This document shows positions 26,348 through 36,604 of a DNA stretch of 54,148 bases, in pieces. The notes beneath the pieces are model-generated. The model had not been told where the DNA came from. It made no database searches and was given only the letters and a program-made list of their open reading frames with translations. Source of the DNA: Nitrospira sp. Its GTDB lineage: Bacteria > Nitrospirota > Nitrospiria > Nitrospirales > Nitrospiraceae. How positions within the stretch are numbered: position 1 is the stretch's first letter; each line of letters opens with the position of its first letter. The position numbers and the translations under genes are program-made. The stretch spans positions 1-54,148 of the forward strand of contig JAHBWR010000012.1 of assembly GCA_019636875.1 (NCBI GenBank), given 5' to 3'.

Positions 26348-27442
26348 ATGACTCCGATCTTCACCGTCCCTGTCACTCTTGCTGAACGAAGTTACGAAAT
26401 TACCATCCGTGCGGGGTTGCTGGAGAAACTTGGGCGAGAATTGAAGCAGTTGGGGATGAAGGGGAAAGTTGCAGTGGTGACCGATCGTCAAGTGGCGCGG
26501 CACTACCTAAGAGACGTATCGCAAGCGATCACACGACACGGACTCCATCCGGTTCCAATCATTCTAGATCCAGGTGAACGTTCGAAAACGTTGAAAACCG
26601 TGGAGTCGGTCCTCGATATCTTGGCACGTGACCGATTTGAACGCTCGTCCTTGCTGTTGGCGCTGGGAGGGGGAGTCGTTGGGGACATCGCGGGATTTTC
26701 GGCTTCAATTTACCAACGGGGTATGCCTTACATTCAAGTGCCCACGACGCTTGTCGCCCAGGTCGATTCTAGTGTTGGAGGAAAGACGGGAGTCGATCAT
26801 CGACTGGGCAAGAACCTGATCGGGTCATTTTATCAACCACGTGCGGTATGGATCGATCCATTGGTTCTGCGGACGTTGCCCAGGCGTGAATGGGTTGCTG
26901 GTCTGGCTGAAGTGATCAAATACGGCATCATTGCAGATGACAAATTCTTCCTCTATCTACAGCGACACATGCCGGATCTATTGATGCAAACACCCGGTGT
27001 CGTTGCGACGGTGATAAAACGATCTTGCGAAATCAAAGCTGAGGTTGTTTCATCCGATGAACGAGAGTCCGATCGGAGACGAATCCTCAACTATGGCCAT
27101 ACCATTGGACATGCGCTTGAAGCGTTGGGCGGCTATCGGTCGATGGTCCATGGGGAAGCGGTGGGAACTGGGCTGGTCCAAGAGGCCGACCTTGCCTGTT
27201 TCCAGGGGCTATGCAGTCGTGAAGTGGTAGAAGGGATTCGACGAATTGTGAAAGAGGCGGGGCTCAGCGACCAAATGCCGAGGTGGACACCCTCCAAAGT
27301 ATGGAAGGCAATGCTGCATGATAAAAAAGTCTCGGGGGGGCGGGTCATCGGAGTGTGGCCCTCGCGTATCGGAGCGGTCAGAATGGGCCCATTGGAGAAG
27401 CATGTGTTTGATCGATGGTGGGCTGAGTCGCAGCCGACATGA
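26348..27442 (+). CDS. aroB: 3-dehydroquinate synthase
   Basis: AroB cyclises DAHP to 3-dehydroquinate in the shikimate pathway, using NAD+ and a metal ion. The 364 residues include the NAD-binding PGERSKTLKT and LGGGVVGDIAGFSASIYQRG, PTTLVAQVDSSVGGKTGVDH, and the metal ligands Glu in LAEVIKYGII and His in NYGHTIGHALE and MVHGEAV. The start is ATG at 26348. It follows the pil terminator, so it probably has its own promoter. Confidence 0.96.
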   Translation: MTPIFTVPVTLAERSYEITIRAGLLEKLGRELKQLGMKGKVAVVTDRQVARHYLRDVSQAITRHGLHPVPIILDPGERSKTLKTVESVLDILARDRFERSSLLLALGGGVVGDIAGFSASIYQRGMPYIQVPTTLVAQVDSSVGGKTGVDHRLGKNLIGSFYQPRAVWIDPLVLRTLPRREWVAGLAEVIKYGIIADDKFFLYLQRHMPDLLMQTPGVVATVIKRSCEIKAEVVSSDERESDRRRILNYGHTIGHALEALGGYRSMVHGEAVGTGLVQEADLACFQGLCSREVVEGIRRIVKEAGLSDQMPRWTPSKVWKAMLHDKKVSGGRVIGVWPSRIGAVRMGPLEKHVFDRWWAESQPT

Positions 27443-27558
27443 CGCACTCGACGATTGTTCCCTGCAGTCCCGCATGAACGAATCTCTCAAAGAGAAGCAG
27501 GATCTTTTCATTACTCAGGGCGGGTGTTTGAGGTGAAGCCCGGTCAGATTGGTGCGTA

Positions 27559-29337
27559 ATGAGCGTGTTGCGAATCGCCGTGGCACAGATGAACCCAACG
27601 GTCGGGGATCTGAACGGGAATGTCCGGCGGATCATAGAATGGATCGGCGAAGCACGAAAGGCCCAAGTAGATCTGGTTGTTTTCCCCGAGCTTGCCGTTA
27701 CAGGCTACCTTCCTGAAGACCTGCTTTTTAAACCGCAGTTTGTGAACGACAATCTCCGCGCACTACACGAGGTTGCCCAAGCGTGTTACGACGTGGTTGC
27801 CGTGGTCGGATATGTGGCTCAAAGTGCTCAAGTCAAATCGAGAGTTTCGCGACCATCGCTTGACTCAAACGGACGGTCGGCACTCTACAATTCGGCGGCG
27901 CTCCTCGCCGAGCAGCAGATAGTTGGGAACTGGCACAAAAGGTATTTCCCAAGGGATGGAGATGAGAGCAGATATTTCCAACCGAATCAACAGCCGCCAG
28001 TGTTTGTAATGAACGGCAGGATGATTGGCGTGACCATCGGCTATGACCTATGGCATTCGGAAACCGGTCCCCATGTACAAATGGACGCTGGGATAGAGGT
28101 GATGGTCAACCTCACCGCCTTTCCTTTTCAGGTCGGGCAAAGCCGTTCGCGAGAACAGTTTTTCTCAATGTGGGCTAAGAATAACGAAGTGATTGTGACC
28201 GTGGCAAATATGACCGGAGGACAAGATGAACTTGTCTTCGACGGGAATAGTCTCATCCTTGATCAATCAGGACAGGTGGTTGCACGTGGTGGCGCCTTCA
28301 AGGAAGAGTTACTCATTGCCGATGTGGGCCTGGTCTCTATCAAGCCCAGTGGTAACGCCAGGGGAGGCAATTCGGTACGGACAAAGAACCCCCTATCTGC
28401 CGTCGATCATCTTCTGGTCAAGCTGCCGATTGAGAAGGGAACGAGGATTCCCATCGTGCCGAGATTGGCTGCGCCTTTGGGGGAGCTTGAAGAAGTCTAT
28501 CAGGCTTTGGTCCTTGCCGTGCACGATTACGTTCGGAAGAACGGGTGTAAGCGGGTGGTCATTGGGCTCAGCGGTGGAGTCGATTCGGCGTTGACGGCAG
28601 TAGTTGCCGTGGATGCACTCGGGGCCGAAAACGTACTCGGTATCTTCATGCCGTCTCCCTATACATCTCAGGAGAGTGAAGAAGATGCGGTCGAGCTTGC
28701 ACAGCGCCTCGGTATCGAGCTCAATATTATTCCCATTACCCCAGCGTTTGAAGCGTATCGACGGTCTCTGGCTCCATCCTTTGATCAACGGCCGGTTGAT
28801 ATGACGGAGGAGAATCTTCAGGCACGTATTCGAGGCAATCTCCTCATGGCTCTGTCCAATAAGTTTGGACATCTGGTATTGACCACCGGAAACAAGAGCG
28901 AGTTGAGCGTTGGATATTCGACGCTCTACGGCGACATGGCCGGTGGGTTTGCCGTCATCAAGGATGTTTCAAAAACGAGAGTGTATGAGCTGGCCAGATT
29001 CTGCAATGCGCGAGGTCCGTCGACGGTGATCCCTCAGCGTACGTTGGATCGACCTCCGAGTGCCGAGCTGAAGCCTGATCAAAAAGACGAAGACACGCTG
29101 CCGCCTTACGCAGTGCTCGATCCTATCCTTCAGGCCTATATAGAAGAAGACCGTTCGCTGGAGGAAATCGTCCGAGCTGGGTTCGATCGGGTGACGGTCA
29201 CTCGTGTGATGAGAATGGTCGATGCCAGTGAATTTAAGCGGCGACAAGCACCCATCGGAGTCAAGATCACCCGTCGTGCCCTTGGGAATGATCGTCGGAT
29301 GCCGATCACAAACGGGTACCGCGGCTTCGACGAGTAA
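27559..29337 (+). CDS. nadE: NAD+ synthetase with degenerate glutaminase domain
   Basis: NadE makes NAD+ from deamido-NAD+. The 592 residues have an N-terminal nitrilase-type amidase domain (about 1-280) and a C-terminal synthetase domain (about 310-560) with the PP-loop SGGVDS, the TTGNKSELSVGYSTLYGD motif and a conserved C-terminus. In the amidase domain the catalytic Glu (VFPELAVTG) and Lys (WHKRYFP) are present, but the nucleophile Cys position reads Gly: TIGYDLW in place of the usual CEDLW. The amidase is therefore probably inactive and free ammonia would be the nitrogen donor. The second residue of the motif is also changed, from Glu to Tyr. Confidence 0.93.
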   Translation: MSVLRIAVAQMNPTVGDLNGNVRRIIEWIGEARKAQVDLVVFPELAVTGYLPEDLLFKPQFVNDNLRALHEVAQACYDVVAVVGYVAQSAQVKSRVSRPSLDSNGRSALYNSAALLAEQQIVGNWHKRYFPRDGDESRYFQPNQQPPVFVMNGRMIGVTIGYDLWHSETGPHVQMDAGIEVMVNLTAFPFQVGQSRSREQFFSMWAKNNEVIVTVANMTGGQDELVFDGNSLILDQSGQVVARGGAFKEELLIADVGLVSIKPSGNARGGNSVRTKNPLSAVDHLLVKLPIEKGTRIPIVPRLAAPLGELEEVYQALVLAVHDYVRKNGCKRVVIGLSGGVDSALTAVVAVDALGAENVLGIFMPSPYTSQESEEDAVELAQRLGIELNIIPITPAFEAYRRSLAPSFDQRPVDMTEENLQARIRGNLLMALSNKFGHLVLTTGNKSELSVGYSTLYGDMAGGFAVIKDVSKTRVYELARFCNARGPSTVIPQRTLDRPPSAELKPDQKDEDTLPPYAVLDPILQAYIEEDRSLEEIVRAGFDRVTVTRVMRMVDASEFKRRQAPIGVKITRRALGNDRRMPITNGYRGFDE

Positions 29338-29448
29338 CTGATTCGTAGGGGAAAAGACCGTCCTCCTATCCTCATCCGCCGTGTGACCATCGAAATCTTT
29401 GGATTCCGTCCTCCTGAGAACGTACGAAACTATGAGGAATTTGGGCTA

Positions 29449-29463
29449 TCTCAGCCATTGAGA
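29449..29463. promoter_or_regulatory. Small inverted repeat upstream of the glnB promoter
   Basis: TCTCA at 29449-29453 and TGAGA at 29459-29463 form a dyad with a 5-base spacer. Its centre lies about 90 bases upstream of the predicted sigma-54 start. That is the typical distance of an enhancer-binding-protein site, but the arms are short, so the role is a guess. Confidence 0.25.
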
Positions 29464-29517
29464 CACGAGAGAGGATGGGCTATGATGACCACCCCGAATC
29501 CCAAGGTTATGGCAGAA

Positions 29518-29533
29518 TGGCCCTTGCATTGCC
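29518..29533 (+). promoter_or_regulatory. Sigma-54 promoter of glnB-glnA
   Basis: The bases TGGCCC-TTGCA-TTGCC at 29518-29533 fit the sigma-54 consensus TGGCAC-N5-TTGCA/T closely. The invariant GG (29519-29520) and GC (29531-29532) are exactly 10 bases apart. The expected start is near 29545, leaving a leader of about 60 bases before the glnB ATG at 29604. rpoN is encoded at 17895 in the same window. Activation by an NtrC-like protein is inferred. Confidence 0.78.
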
Positions 29534-29582
29534 TTCCTAGAAGGGATGGGTGAGGGGGTTGTCGTGCTGAGTCCCTCAATGA

Positions 29583-29942
<360 letters not shown>

Positions 29943-30000
29943 TGCGAGGGATTCTCACGATAGCGGATCGTTGGAGGGAATCTCTCAAAGGAGGAAGGGA

Positions 30001-31410
30001 ATGAACGTGCGCGAGGTGCTGGAGTTTGCCAAGAAACACAGGGTGCGTATGGTGGACCTGAAATTCGTCGATTTGCCGGGTGTGTGGCAGCATATGACCA
30101 TCCCGGTGAGCGAATTGACAGAAACCCTGTTCAAGGACGGATCCGGACTCGACGGATCCTCAATTCGTGGCTGGAAGGCCATCAACAACAGCGACCTGTT
30201 GGTCGTTCCAGACCCCGAGACGGCTTGCTTGGATCCGTTTACGGCAGTCCCGACACTCAGTATGACCGGGAATGTCGTGGATCCGATCTCACGCGAGAAT
30301 TATGAGCGAGATCCAAGATTTATTGCACAGAAAGCGGAGAAATATCTCCAAAATACCAAAATAGGGGATAGCTCATTCTGGGGCCCTGAAGCGGAATTCT
30401 TCATCTTTGATCATGCCCGGTATGATCAAACCAGCCATAGCGGCTTCTATTATGTCGATTCGGAAGAAGGCGCATGGAACATGGGGCAAGACGGTATTAA
30501 TTTGGGGGGGAAGATCCGCCATAAACAAGGCTATTTCCCTGTCGCTCCGGCCGATACCCAACAGGATATCCGGAGTGAAATGGTCCTTGAAATGGAGAAG
30601 ATCGGTATTGTGGTGGAAAAGCATCATCACGAGACGGCTTCTGCCGGACAAGCCGAAATCGATATACGGTTTGATTCTCTGGTGCGAACGGCGGACAAGA
30701 TGATGATGTACAAGTACATCGTCAAAAACGTGGCACGTCGTCATGGGAAGACAGCGACGTTCATGCCCAAACCGCTGTTTAGTGACGCGGGATCCGGCAT
30801 GCACACTCATCAGAGCATCTGGAAGGACGGGAAACCCCTTTTCGCCGGCAAGGACTATGCCGGTATCTCGCAGATTTGTTTGTATTATATCGGCGGCATT
30901 CTCAAACATGCGCCTGCGCTGGCGGCGTTTACGAACCCAACGACGAATTCCTATAAGCGGATCACGCCGGGATTCGAAGCCCCGGTGCTTCTCGCCTATT
31001 CCAGTCGGAACCGGTCGGCTGGTGTCCGTATTCCGATGTATTCCCCGAGCCCGAAGGCCAAACGTATCGAAGTACGGTTCCCTGATCCCTCGTGCAATCC
31101 CTATTTGGCATTTTCCGCGATGCTGATGGCGGGGTTGGACGGGGTCCAGAACAAAATCAACCCTGGTGAGCCGGCCGAAAAAGACCTCTATGATCTTGAT
31201 CCGAAAGAAGCTGCCAGTATTCCCACGATGCCGGGCAGTCTGGATGAAGCGATCAATAGTCTTGAGAAAGATTACCAGTTTTTGCTCAAAGGGGAGGTCT
31301 TCACCGAAGATCTGATCGAGGCCTGGATCGGCTATAAGCGAAGCAGGGAAATCGATCAGATGCGTCTTCGGCCGCACCCCTATGAGTTTTTCTTATATTA
31401 CGATGTCTAG
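30001..31410 (+). CDS. glnA: Glutamine synthetase type I
   Basis: GlnA joins ammonia to glutamate with ATP and is the main assimilation enzyme. The 469-residue length is that of bacterial GSI. Motifs: [10 protein letters not shown] near the N-terminus, the metal-binding [29 protein letters not shown], and the adenylylation-type region LYDLDPKEA that contains the target tyrosine. ATG 30001 follows AAAGGAGGAAGGGA; the frame is open to 29971 but this start is the better match. It is probably cotranscribed with glnB from the sigma-54 promoter. Confidence 0.96.
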   Translation: MNVREVLEFAKKHRVRMVDLKFVDLPGVWQHMTIPVSELTETLFKDGSGLDGSSIRGWKAINNSDLLVVPDPETACLDPFTAVPTLSMTGNVVDPISRENYERDPRFIAQKAEKYLQNTKIGDSSFWGPEAEFFIFDHARYDQTSHSGFYYVDSEEGAWNMGQDGINLGGKIRHKQGYFPVAPADTQQDIRSEMVLEMEKIGIVVEKHHHETASAGQAEIDIRFDSLVRTADKMMMYKYIVKNVARRHGKTATFMPKPLFSDAGSGMHTHQSIWKDGKPLFAGKDYAGISQICLYYIGGILKHAPALAAFTNPTTNSYKRITPGFEAPVLLAYSSRNRSAGVRIPMYSPSPKAKRIEVRFPDPSCNPYLAFSAMLMAGLDGVQNKINPGEPAEKDLYDLDPKEAASIPTMPGSLDEAINSLEKDYQFLLKGEVFTEDLIEAWIGYKRSREIDQMRLRPHPYEFFLYYDV

Positions 31411-31450
31411 ATTAATGGGAAGGCCGGTAGGTCGCCACATGTTCAACCGA

Positions 31451-31840
31451 CTAGTGCTGCGTGCACACGATTTTCGATAAGGCGTGGTTGATGCCTCCGG
31501 CGCCAACGGGCTGCCACCCGCCCTGTTCGATGTATCCTGGCATAGACCGCCCTTTTCCCATCTGGCGAGAAAATTCTAGGACCTGAAGGACGCGAACTCG
31601 GGAACCTTCGCAGTCGAATTCCTTGTGGGCCTTGGAAGATAAAAATCGTGTCGTGCTGTTCCATGTGAGATCGGTCAACTGCCACAGTGTCGCTCGCCTT
31701 TCTTCTCGATGAATCGTATTCGGGTCAAAGTACACCGTTTCAAGACCAGTCGGTTGATATGGCTTCTCGATCGGTACCCACTCCGCATGGACCGGATGAG
31801 AGTTGAAAACGATCAAGGCGATGAGAAACAGGCGCTTCAT
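31451..31840 (-). CDS. Secreted surface-adhesin-E-like protein
   Basis: The 129-residue product starts at the ATG at 31840 with an N-terminal signal (KRLFLIALIVFNSHPVHA, cleaved before EW). The mature part contains VYFDPNTIHREERRATLWQLTDLTWN and a Cys pair (DCEG, VCTQH). This pattern fits the surface-adhesin-E-like family (tryptophan, YxDP and WxLxDy) commonly found as small periplasmic proteins. The upstream ATG at 31900 would extend the N-terminus by a polar stretch and was rejected. It is convergent with glnA. The function is not established. Confidence 0.7.
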   Translation of the reverse strand: MKRLFLIALIVFNSHPVHAEWVPIEKPYQPTGLETVYFDPNTIHREERRATLWQLTDLTWNSTTRFLSSKAHKEFDCEGSRVRVLQVLEFSRQMGKGRSMPGYIEQGGWQPVGAGGINHALSKIVCTQH

Positions 31841-31972
31841 GTCGGCTGAATCCGTTCGATGTCTGGGCACTGGTTGATGCGTGTTCAGGGAGAATGGCAT
31901 AAGCTGAGACCGTCAAAAAATCAAGTGAGAATATTCGGATGCAACGATCTTGAAAAAGCCCACCGCTGGCTC

Positions 31973-32001
31973 TTGAGCCTCCCACTGGCTTGGGGTATTC
32001 T
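31973..32001 (+). promoter_or_regulatory. Possible promoter for the CBS-domain gene
   Basis: TTGAGC at 31973-31978 and TATTCT at 31996-32001 with a 17-base spacer, 26 bases before the ATG at 32028. An AGGAGG ribosome-binding site at about 32018 follows. The match is moderate. Confidence 0.4.
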
Positions 32002-32027
32002 CGCAGACACAACACAGGAGGGATACT

Positions 32028-32789
32028 ATGCCGAAGCGAGTTCGAACAGGGTTGACGCGGAGCGATATTCTCGATCGGTACGTCGAGCGGTTTAAGCAAC
32101 AGCTCGTCAAATTCCAACCCTTTCTCTCGCGCAAGCGCGGGTCGGCTTCACTCGAAGATTTCGACGAAGCGGCAGAAGAACTGATTGCCCAGGTGTTTGG
32201 TGCTGCATCCGACGAATCAGAGGCCTATTTTTTTGCGAAAACGGGGGAATCCGTACTCTTACCCGAAGAAGCACAGGAAAGTGGAACCTTCAATGTGGAA
32301 CGAGCGGGCCTTCAGCAACGACGACAAGTGCTGGAGAGCTGCTTGGCCGATCTGGAGTTGCGTCGCCGGCTGCAGGCCACGAGGAAGGGAAAAGGAGAAG
32401 AGCAGACCCTTGTTGAAGAGTATATGTCGCACGAGGTGCGGAGTATCCATAAAGAAGCGACGATTAAGCAGGCAGGACAAGTCTTGCAGAAGTATAAGAT
32501 CGGCTCGCTGATTGTCGACGATGGGTCCCGTTATGTCGGAATCATCACCGAGTCGGATTTGACCCGTAGGGCGGTCGCCAAGGGTCTTGATCCCAACGCA
32601 ACAAGCGTGGCTACCTGCATGAGTCGGTCCTTGGTCACGATTGAGGAAGATGAATCGTTAGCCGATGCACGCTCGCTCATGAAGAAACACGGCATCCGGC
32701 ATCTGCCTGTGACTGCTGATGCCACCATCATCGGCGTCCTCTCCGTTTCTGACCTCCTGCGGGCTTTCGAAGCGCAGCGACCCGCATAA
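32028..32789 (+). CDS. CBS-pair domain protein
   Basis: The 253-residue protein has an N-terminal region of about 120 residues rich in Arg, Gln and Glu with no recognised domain. A tandem pair of CBS domains follows (about residues 130-185 and 195-250): VEEYMSHEVRSIHKEATIKQAG, YVGIITESDLTRRAV, TCMSRSLVTIEEDESL and HLPVTADATIIGVLSVSDLLRA. CBS pairs bind adenosine nucleotides and regulate partner proteins. The N-terminal part may be the effector, but I cannot name it. The start is ATG 32028 after AGGAGG. Confidence 0.85.
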   Translation: MPKRVRTGLTRSDILDRYVERFKQQLVKFQPFLSRKRGSASLEDFDEAAEELIAQVFGAASDESEAYFFAKTGESVLLPEEAQESGTFNVERAGLQQRRQVLESCLADLELRRRLQATRKGKGEEQTLVEEYMSHEVRSIHKEATIKQAGQVLQKYKIGSLIVDDGSRYVGIITESDLTRRAVAKGLDPNATSVATCMSRSLVTIEEDESLADARSLMKKHGIRHLPVTADATIIGVLSVSDLLRAFEAQRPA

Positions 32790-32910
32790 CATTCGCTCCC
32801 GTCTCCCTGGTCAGCATGGTGCCGTGGAGGCGTCGGACCGACGATGCTCGACCCGAGGGAAGCGTTGACTCCAATCAGGTCAGCATGGACAACAGACGAG
32901 GCCGCGTCGA

Positions 32911-34587
32911 TCAGCCAAGGTGTTGCGAGACTCGCAACGCGAGGCCGACGAGGGTGCGTACCGGGTTGGCTGCTGAGCTCAGCGGCATGATCGACATGTC
33001 GCATGCATAGAGTCGGTCCGTTCCGATCACACGTAGGTCCTCGTCGACGACCGAGTGGTCGGCAAAGGGTGCGTCAAGCCGAGGTCGGTAGGGCATTCGC
33101 AGGCTACCGACCGCATGGTGGACGGTGCCCCAACCAAACCCCTTGCCTCCTTGTCCAAACCGAGCATTGTCGGATGGCTGCGCCGGTTGGCCGTTAAACT
33201 GAAACTGCGAGAAAATTCGCAAGGTCACCTGGTTGAGCACGTCCCAGATCTGCTCAGGATTCTTTTGCCATCCCGCGAGCACGGGAAATCGTGATCCGGC
33301 CAAATAATCGGCCCAGCTCTGGTTCCGGAACGCGATCTCCGGAACATACCCGAATGGAGGGGCCGGCTTGACCTCGTTGCTCTCGTCCAGGCAGTTCGCG
33401 AAGCTGAACTTGATGTCGATCCGAGCTGCTCCCCCGGTCTGAGGTGGGGATGCCGCTTGCGGGTCGTTTTCCCGAAGATGCCAGTACTCGTGGTTGAGGT
33501 TCATCTCGACGTTGAAGGGAAAGCGGATCTCGTTATTGGAATCGCGCAGACCGCGCGAGTAGAAGACGATCTTAGCGTGGTCATCCTGTCCGAGCGGGAT
33601 GCTGCCGATGTTCTTGGCGAACGTCGTGATTTCGCTCGAAGTGGGGTGATCCGTGAGGCCACGCCCCACGAGGTCCTTCACGTTCTGCGGCAACCACGGA
33701 AACATGCTGGAGCGGCGGAGCAGTTTTGGACTTTCGATCGACCCGGCGGCGAGCACAACCGTCCCTGCCGTGAAAAATCTGGCTTGCCCGGTTCGAGTAT
33801 TGCGGGCAACAATCGTCAGGTGGCTGCCATGATTCTGCACATCTTCGACATAATGGTTGAGGAGCAGATGTAAACCTGGTCCGTCTCCGTGGCTCACGCC
33901 TGGTGTCAGCCCGACTTGGTTCACGAGGAGCTCAGCCGTATTGAAGACGCCGGTGCCTTCCGTGAAGAAGTCGTCCTTTGGTGTGCCATCAGGCTTGAGA
34001 TAAGGTTGGTGCAAGGCACGTGGCGTTTCCTCGATGACAAAGTCGTTGTTGAGTGAGGACTCCCGTAACCGGTCGACCACATCCTTGGCGGTGACTCCCA
34101 TCGATCTCGACTCATTCATCGTCTGCCCGGCTTGATCCAACAACCCATTCGCTAAGTCTTGCCGAACTCGAGACGGAAAGTAGTCCAGCTCCCATCCCTG
34201 AATGCTCGGGATCAATCCGGACCAAAAAATCGAACGACCGCCGAAGTTGAGCTGTGGCTTTTCGCCGATGTAGTTTTGCGTGCCGCTATGTCCGGCTTGC
34301 CAGAAGGTGCCGCAACCGAAGTGTCTGGCAAGGCTGCTGTTGGGAATACGTGAGATATTGTAGACATGAGTGGGATAGAGAAACGAGCCGGCTTCCAGCA
34401 CGAGAATTCGTTTCTGTGAGCCAAGTCTGTCTGCCAGATCATCTGCCAACACCCCACCGCCGATGCCTGAGCCAACGATGATGATGTCAAAGTCTTCGCG
34501 CCACCCGATATACTCAAGAAAGAGGCGCTCCCGGGCTGCCGAGTCTTCCGAGACAAAGTTCACATAGGTCGAAGGGGTAAAGGTCAT
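32911..34587 (-). CDS. GMC-family FAD oxidoreductase
   Basis: The 558-residue product starts at ATG 34587 after a GGAGG ribosome-binding site. It has the FAD-binding FDIIIVGSGIGGGVLADDLA and a GMC-type C-terminus VVDEDLRVIGTDRLYACDMS with the AANPVRTL motif and the His of VHHAVGSLRM. The first motif holds GxGxxG, and the C-terminal half the catalytic His region. It may oxidise an alcohol, sugar or choline-like substrate; the substrate cannot be told from sequence. It stands alone on the minus strand, with no cytochrome partner visible. Confidence 0.85.
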   Translation of the reverse strand: MTFTPSTYVNFVSEDSAARERLFLEYIGWREDFDIIIVGSGIGGGVLADDLADRLGSQKRILVLEAGSFLYPTHVYNISRIPNSSLARHFGCGTFWQAGHSGTQNYIGEKPQLNFGGRSIFWSGLIPSIQGWELDYFPSRVRQDLANGLLDQAGQTMNESRSMGVTAKDVVDRLRESSLNNDFVIEETPRALHQPYLKPDGTPKDDFFTEGTGVFNTAELLVNQVGLTPGVSHGDGPGLHLLLNHYVEDVQNHGSHLTIVARNTRTGQARFFTAGTVVLAAGSIESPKLLRRSSMFPWLPQNVKDLVGRGLTDHPTSSEITTFAKNIGSIPLGQDDHAKIVFYSRGLRDSNNEIRFPFNVEMNLNHEYWHLRENDPQAASPPQTGGAARIDIKFSFANCLDESNEVKPAPPFGYVPEIAFRNQSWADYLAGSRFPVLAGWQKNPEQIWDVLNQVTLRIFSQFQFNGQPAQPSDNARFGQGGKGFGWGTVHHAVGSLRMPYRPRLDAPFADHSVVDEDLRVIGTDRLYACDMSIMPLSSAANPVRTLVGLALRVSQHLG

Positions 34588-34810
34588 GGCATCCTCCGTT
34601 CGTTGGAGTTGGTCGGCGTGGGCGCTGTGCGTCCTTCGGCGTACGCATTGTCGATCTGAAGGGTGTCTCTTGGAAAGGATAGGGCAATCGGACAGGAAAA
34701 GCGACCGCTTCCGGCTCATGACGGAGCTCGATTCAGGTAATGGAATCGCCTATGGGCGGGATCCTGGCAGCCGTACCATAGAGACAGTACTCTGTCGATG
34801 TGATGGTGCG

Positions 34811-36382
34811 CTATAGGATGCCGGCTAGCCGGTTGATGCCCAAGGTTGTTTGTGCGAAGAACAGTTGAAAGGCTTGATAGTCCTGAGGCTGCATCGGTTG
34901 ACTGCCTGCCGATCGGTCACAGTAGATGAGCCCGATCGGTTTCGCTCCAACCCGCAGTGGCGCCACGATCGCCGATGTTGGTTTCCAGACTTCGAGAAAG
35001 TCCTGCTTCAGAGTCTCGGGCTTGTGGTCAGAAAAATTGGAAACGAGGAGGGGGTCGACTCGCTTGAGAACCGTGAGGAAAAACTGATGCTCTCGGCTGA
35101 GTGAACCTGAAAGGGACCGGAGGTAGTGCGCCGGAGGGGTCCCACCGAACACCAATTTCCCGACAAGCAGATCACTATCGCTTTGGTTCAGGAGCGCCAG
35201 GCCGACACGATGAAATCCGGCATCCTGATGGAGGGATTGGACACATGCCCCGAGGAGGCTGTTAAGATCTTTCGCAGCTTGCAGCGAGTTCTGAAAGGCG
35301 AGGAGTGTTTCAAGCGGCTTGGTTTGAATGGGGGCGGCAGGTTCATCGTTTGGTGGCACCACTGTCTGGTTACTACCTACCGTCTGGTTCTTGGGGGATG
35401 GGTGGGGGATCGCTCCTGTGGCGTTCATCTCGGTTGGTGGTGGTATGGGTTCGTCGGAAGAGTCGATGGACAATCCCATTGAGCGGATGAGTTGACGCCC
35501 CCGATCCATGGCCCGTATCGTTAGGTCTGTGAACAGGCCGGAAGAGAGTCCGCTTCCGACTTGGAGCATTTTCTTGGCTTCCTCCCGAGCCGCCCGCGGG
35601 GCAGGATCAGTCAGCATCTCGACCAGCAGAATGGAGCCGGCGATGATTCCTCGGTAAGTCTGGGCCTCACTTTGCCAACGTCCCATCGGCAGTTCTTCGG
35701 CATGACGGAAGAGTTCGATCAACTCATCCGGTAGTTTCCACATCTGGGCCAAGGCTTGAGCCAAGGTCAGCCGAGGCACACCGATCAGGCGTGTTTCTTG
35801 AAGCACGCATTCCGAGGGGAGCTTGGTTTTTTTGGAAATGGCCTGAAGAGCGAGAAAGAGGTCAGGGTCTTCGTAGGCAACGGCCAAATCTCCGATCGAG
35901 TACAGGAGTGTGTTGGTAAACAACTGCCCAGGCTGTGGATAGCCAATGGATGCACCCAGTTCGCTGGCGTAGGTGGCGGAGATGAGGGATTTGGCGATCA
36001 AGGTTTGGAACTCCTGCTGGCGAATCGGCCAATGGTGCAGCTGTTCGACAAGATGCGCCGCCGCTACGAGGGAACGGACCGTGTCGAGCCCGAGCCAACT
36101 GACGGCATGAGGGACCGATACAATCGTCTGCTGCGGGCTGTAGGCGATGCTGTTCGCCACTTGCAGCACTTTGCACGTGAGTCCATGATCGCGGCTGATC
36201 ACTTGGGCCAGACTCGCAGCGCTGGACTGAGGTCCCATATGGTTCAGGATTTGCTGACACGTTGACTGTAAGATCGGAAGACAGCGGCTGGATTCATTGA
36301 AGAGAGGTCTGAGCTTGTGATGGAGACGAGGCCGAATTCTGTCGATGAAGGCTGATTCCGTGGCCGTGCCTGATGAAGTCAT
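34811..36382 (-). CDS. HDOD-domain protein with C-terminal GAF-like domain
   Basis: The 523-residue protein starts at ATG 36382 (an upstream ATG at 36409 is an alternative). Residues ~50-250 form an HDOD domain with AQVISRDHGLTCKVLQVANSI and SVPHAVSWLGLDTVRSLVAA. HDOD domains lack the catalytic metal residues of HD phosphohydrolases and act as signalling scaffolds. After a Pro-rich linker, residues ~360-520 resemble a GAF sensor (LETLLAFQNSLQAAKDLNSL; VAPLRVGAKPIGLIYCDRSAG). A second and third HDOD protein are encoded at 46381-48358. Confidence 0.82.
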   Translation of the reverse strand: MTSSGTATESAFIDRIRPRLHHKLRPLFNESSRCLPILQSTCQQILNHMGPQSSAASLAQVISRDHGLTCKVLQVANSIAYSPQQTIVSVPHAVSWLGLDTVRSLVAAAHLVEQLHHWPIRQQEFQTLIAKSLISATYASELGASIGYPQPGQLFTNTLLYSIGDLAVAYEDPDLFLALQAISKKTKLPSECVLQETRLIGVPRLTLAQALAQMWKLPDELIELFRHAEELPMGRWQSEAQTYRGIIAGSILLVEMLTDPAPRAAREEAKKMLQVGSGLSSGLFTDLTIRAMDRGRQLIRSMGLSIDSSDEPIPPPTEMNATGAIPHPSPKNQTVGSNQTVVPPNDEPAAPIQTKPLETLLAFQNSLQAAKDLNSLLGACVQSLHQDAGFHRVGLALLNQSDSDLLVGKLVFGGTPPAHYLRSLSGSLSREHQFFLTVLKRVDPLLVSNFSDHKPETLKQDFLEVWKPTSAIVAPLRVGAKPIGLIYCDRSAGSQPMQPQDYQAFQLFFAQTTLGINRLAGIL

Positions 36383-36604
36383 GGGGAGGTCCTGGTTGGG
36401 GATCAACAACTCTATCGGTCAGAATCCTATCAAGCTTAAGGGCATGACATTCTAGCGGATTGTGACGACCGATCCGTTAGGAGGGAGGAAGGAATACGTT
36501 TCAGCCCTTGTCAGTTGTGGATCTCAAACAGTGCGAATAGGAACACCAACGTCAGACTCGAATGGCAGTACATGAACCGGGCATGCGAGACAAGGAGGGC
36601 TACA

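Noticed and set aside
30373..31377. 334-codon minus-strand frame in glnA
   Set aside because: Antisense shadow of glnA, with low-complexity Arg/His-rich translation and no family similarity.
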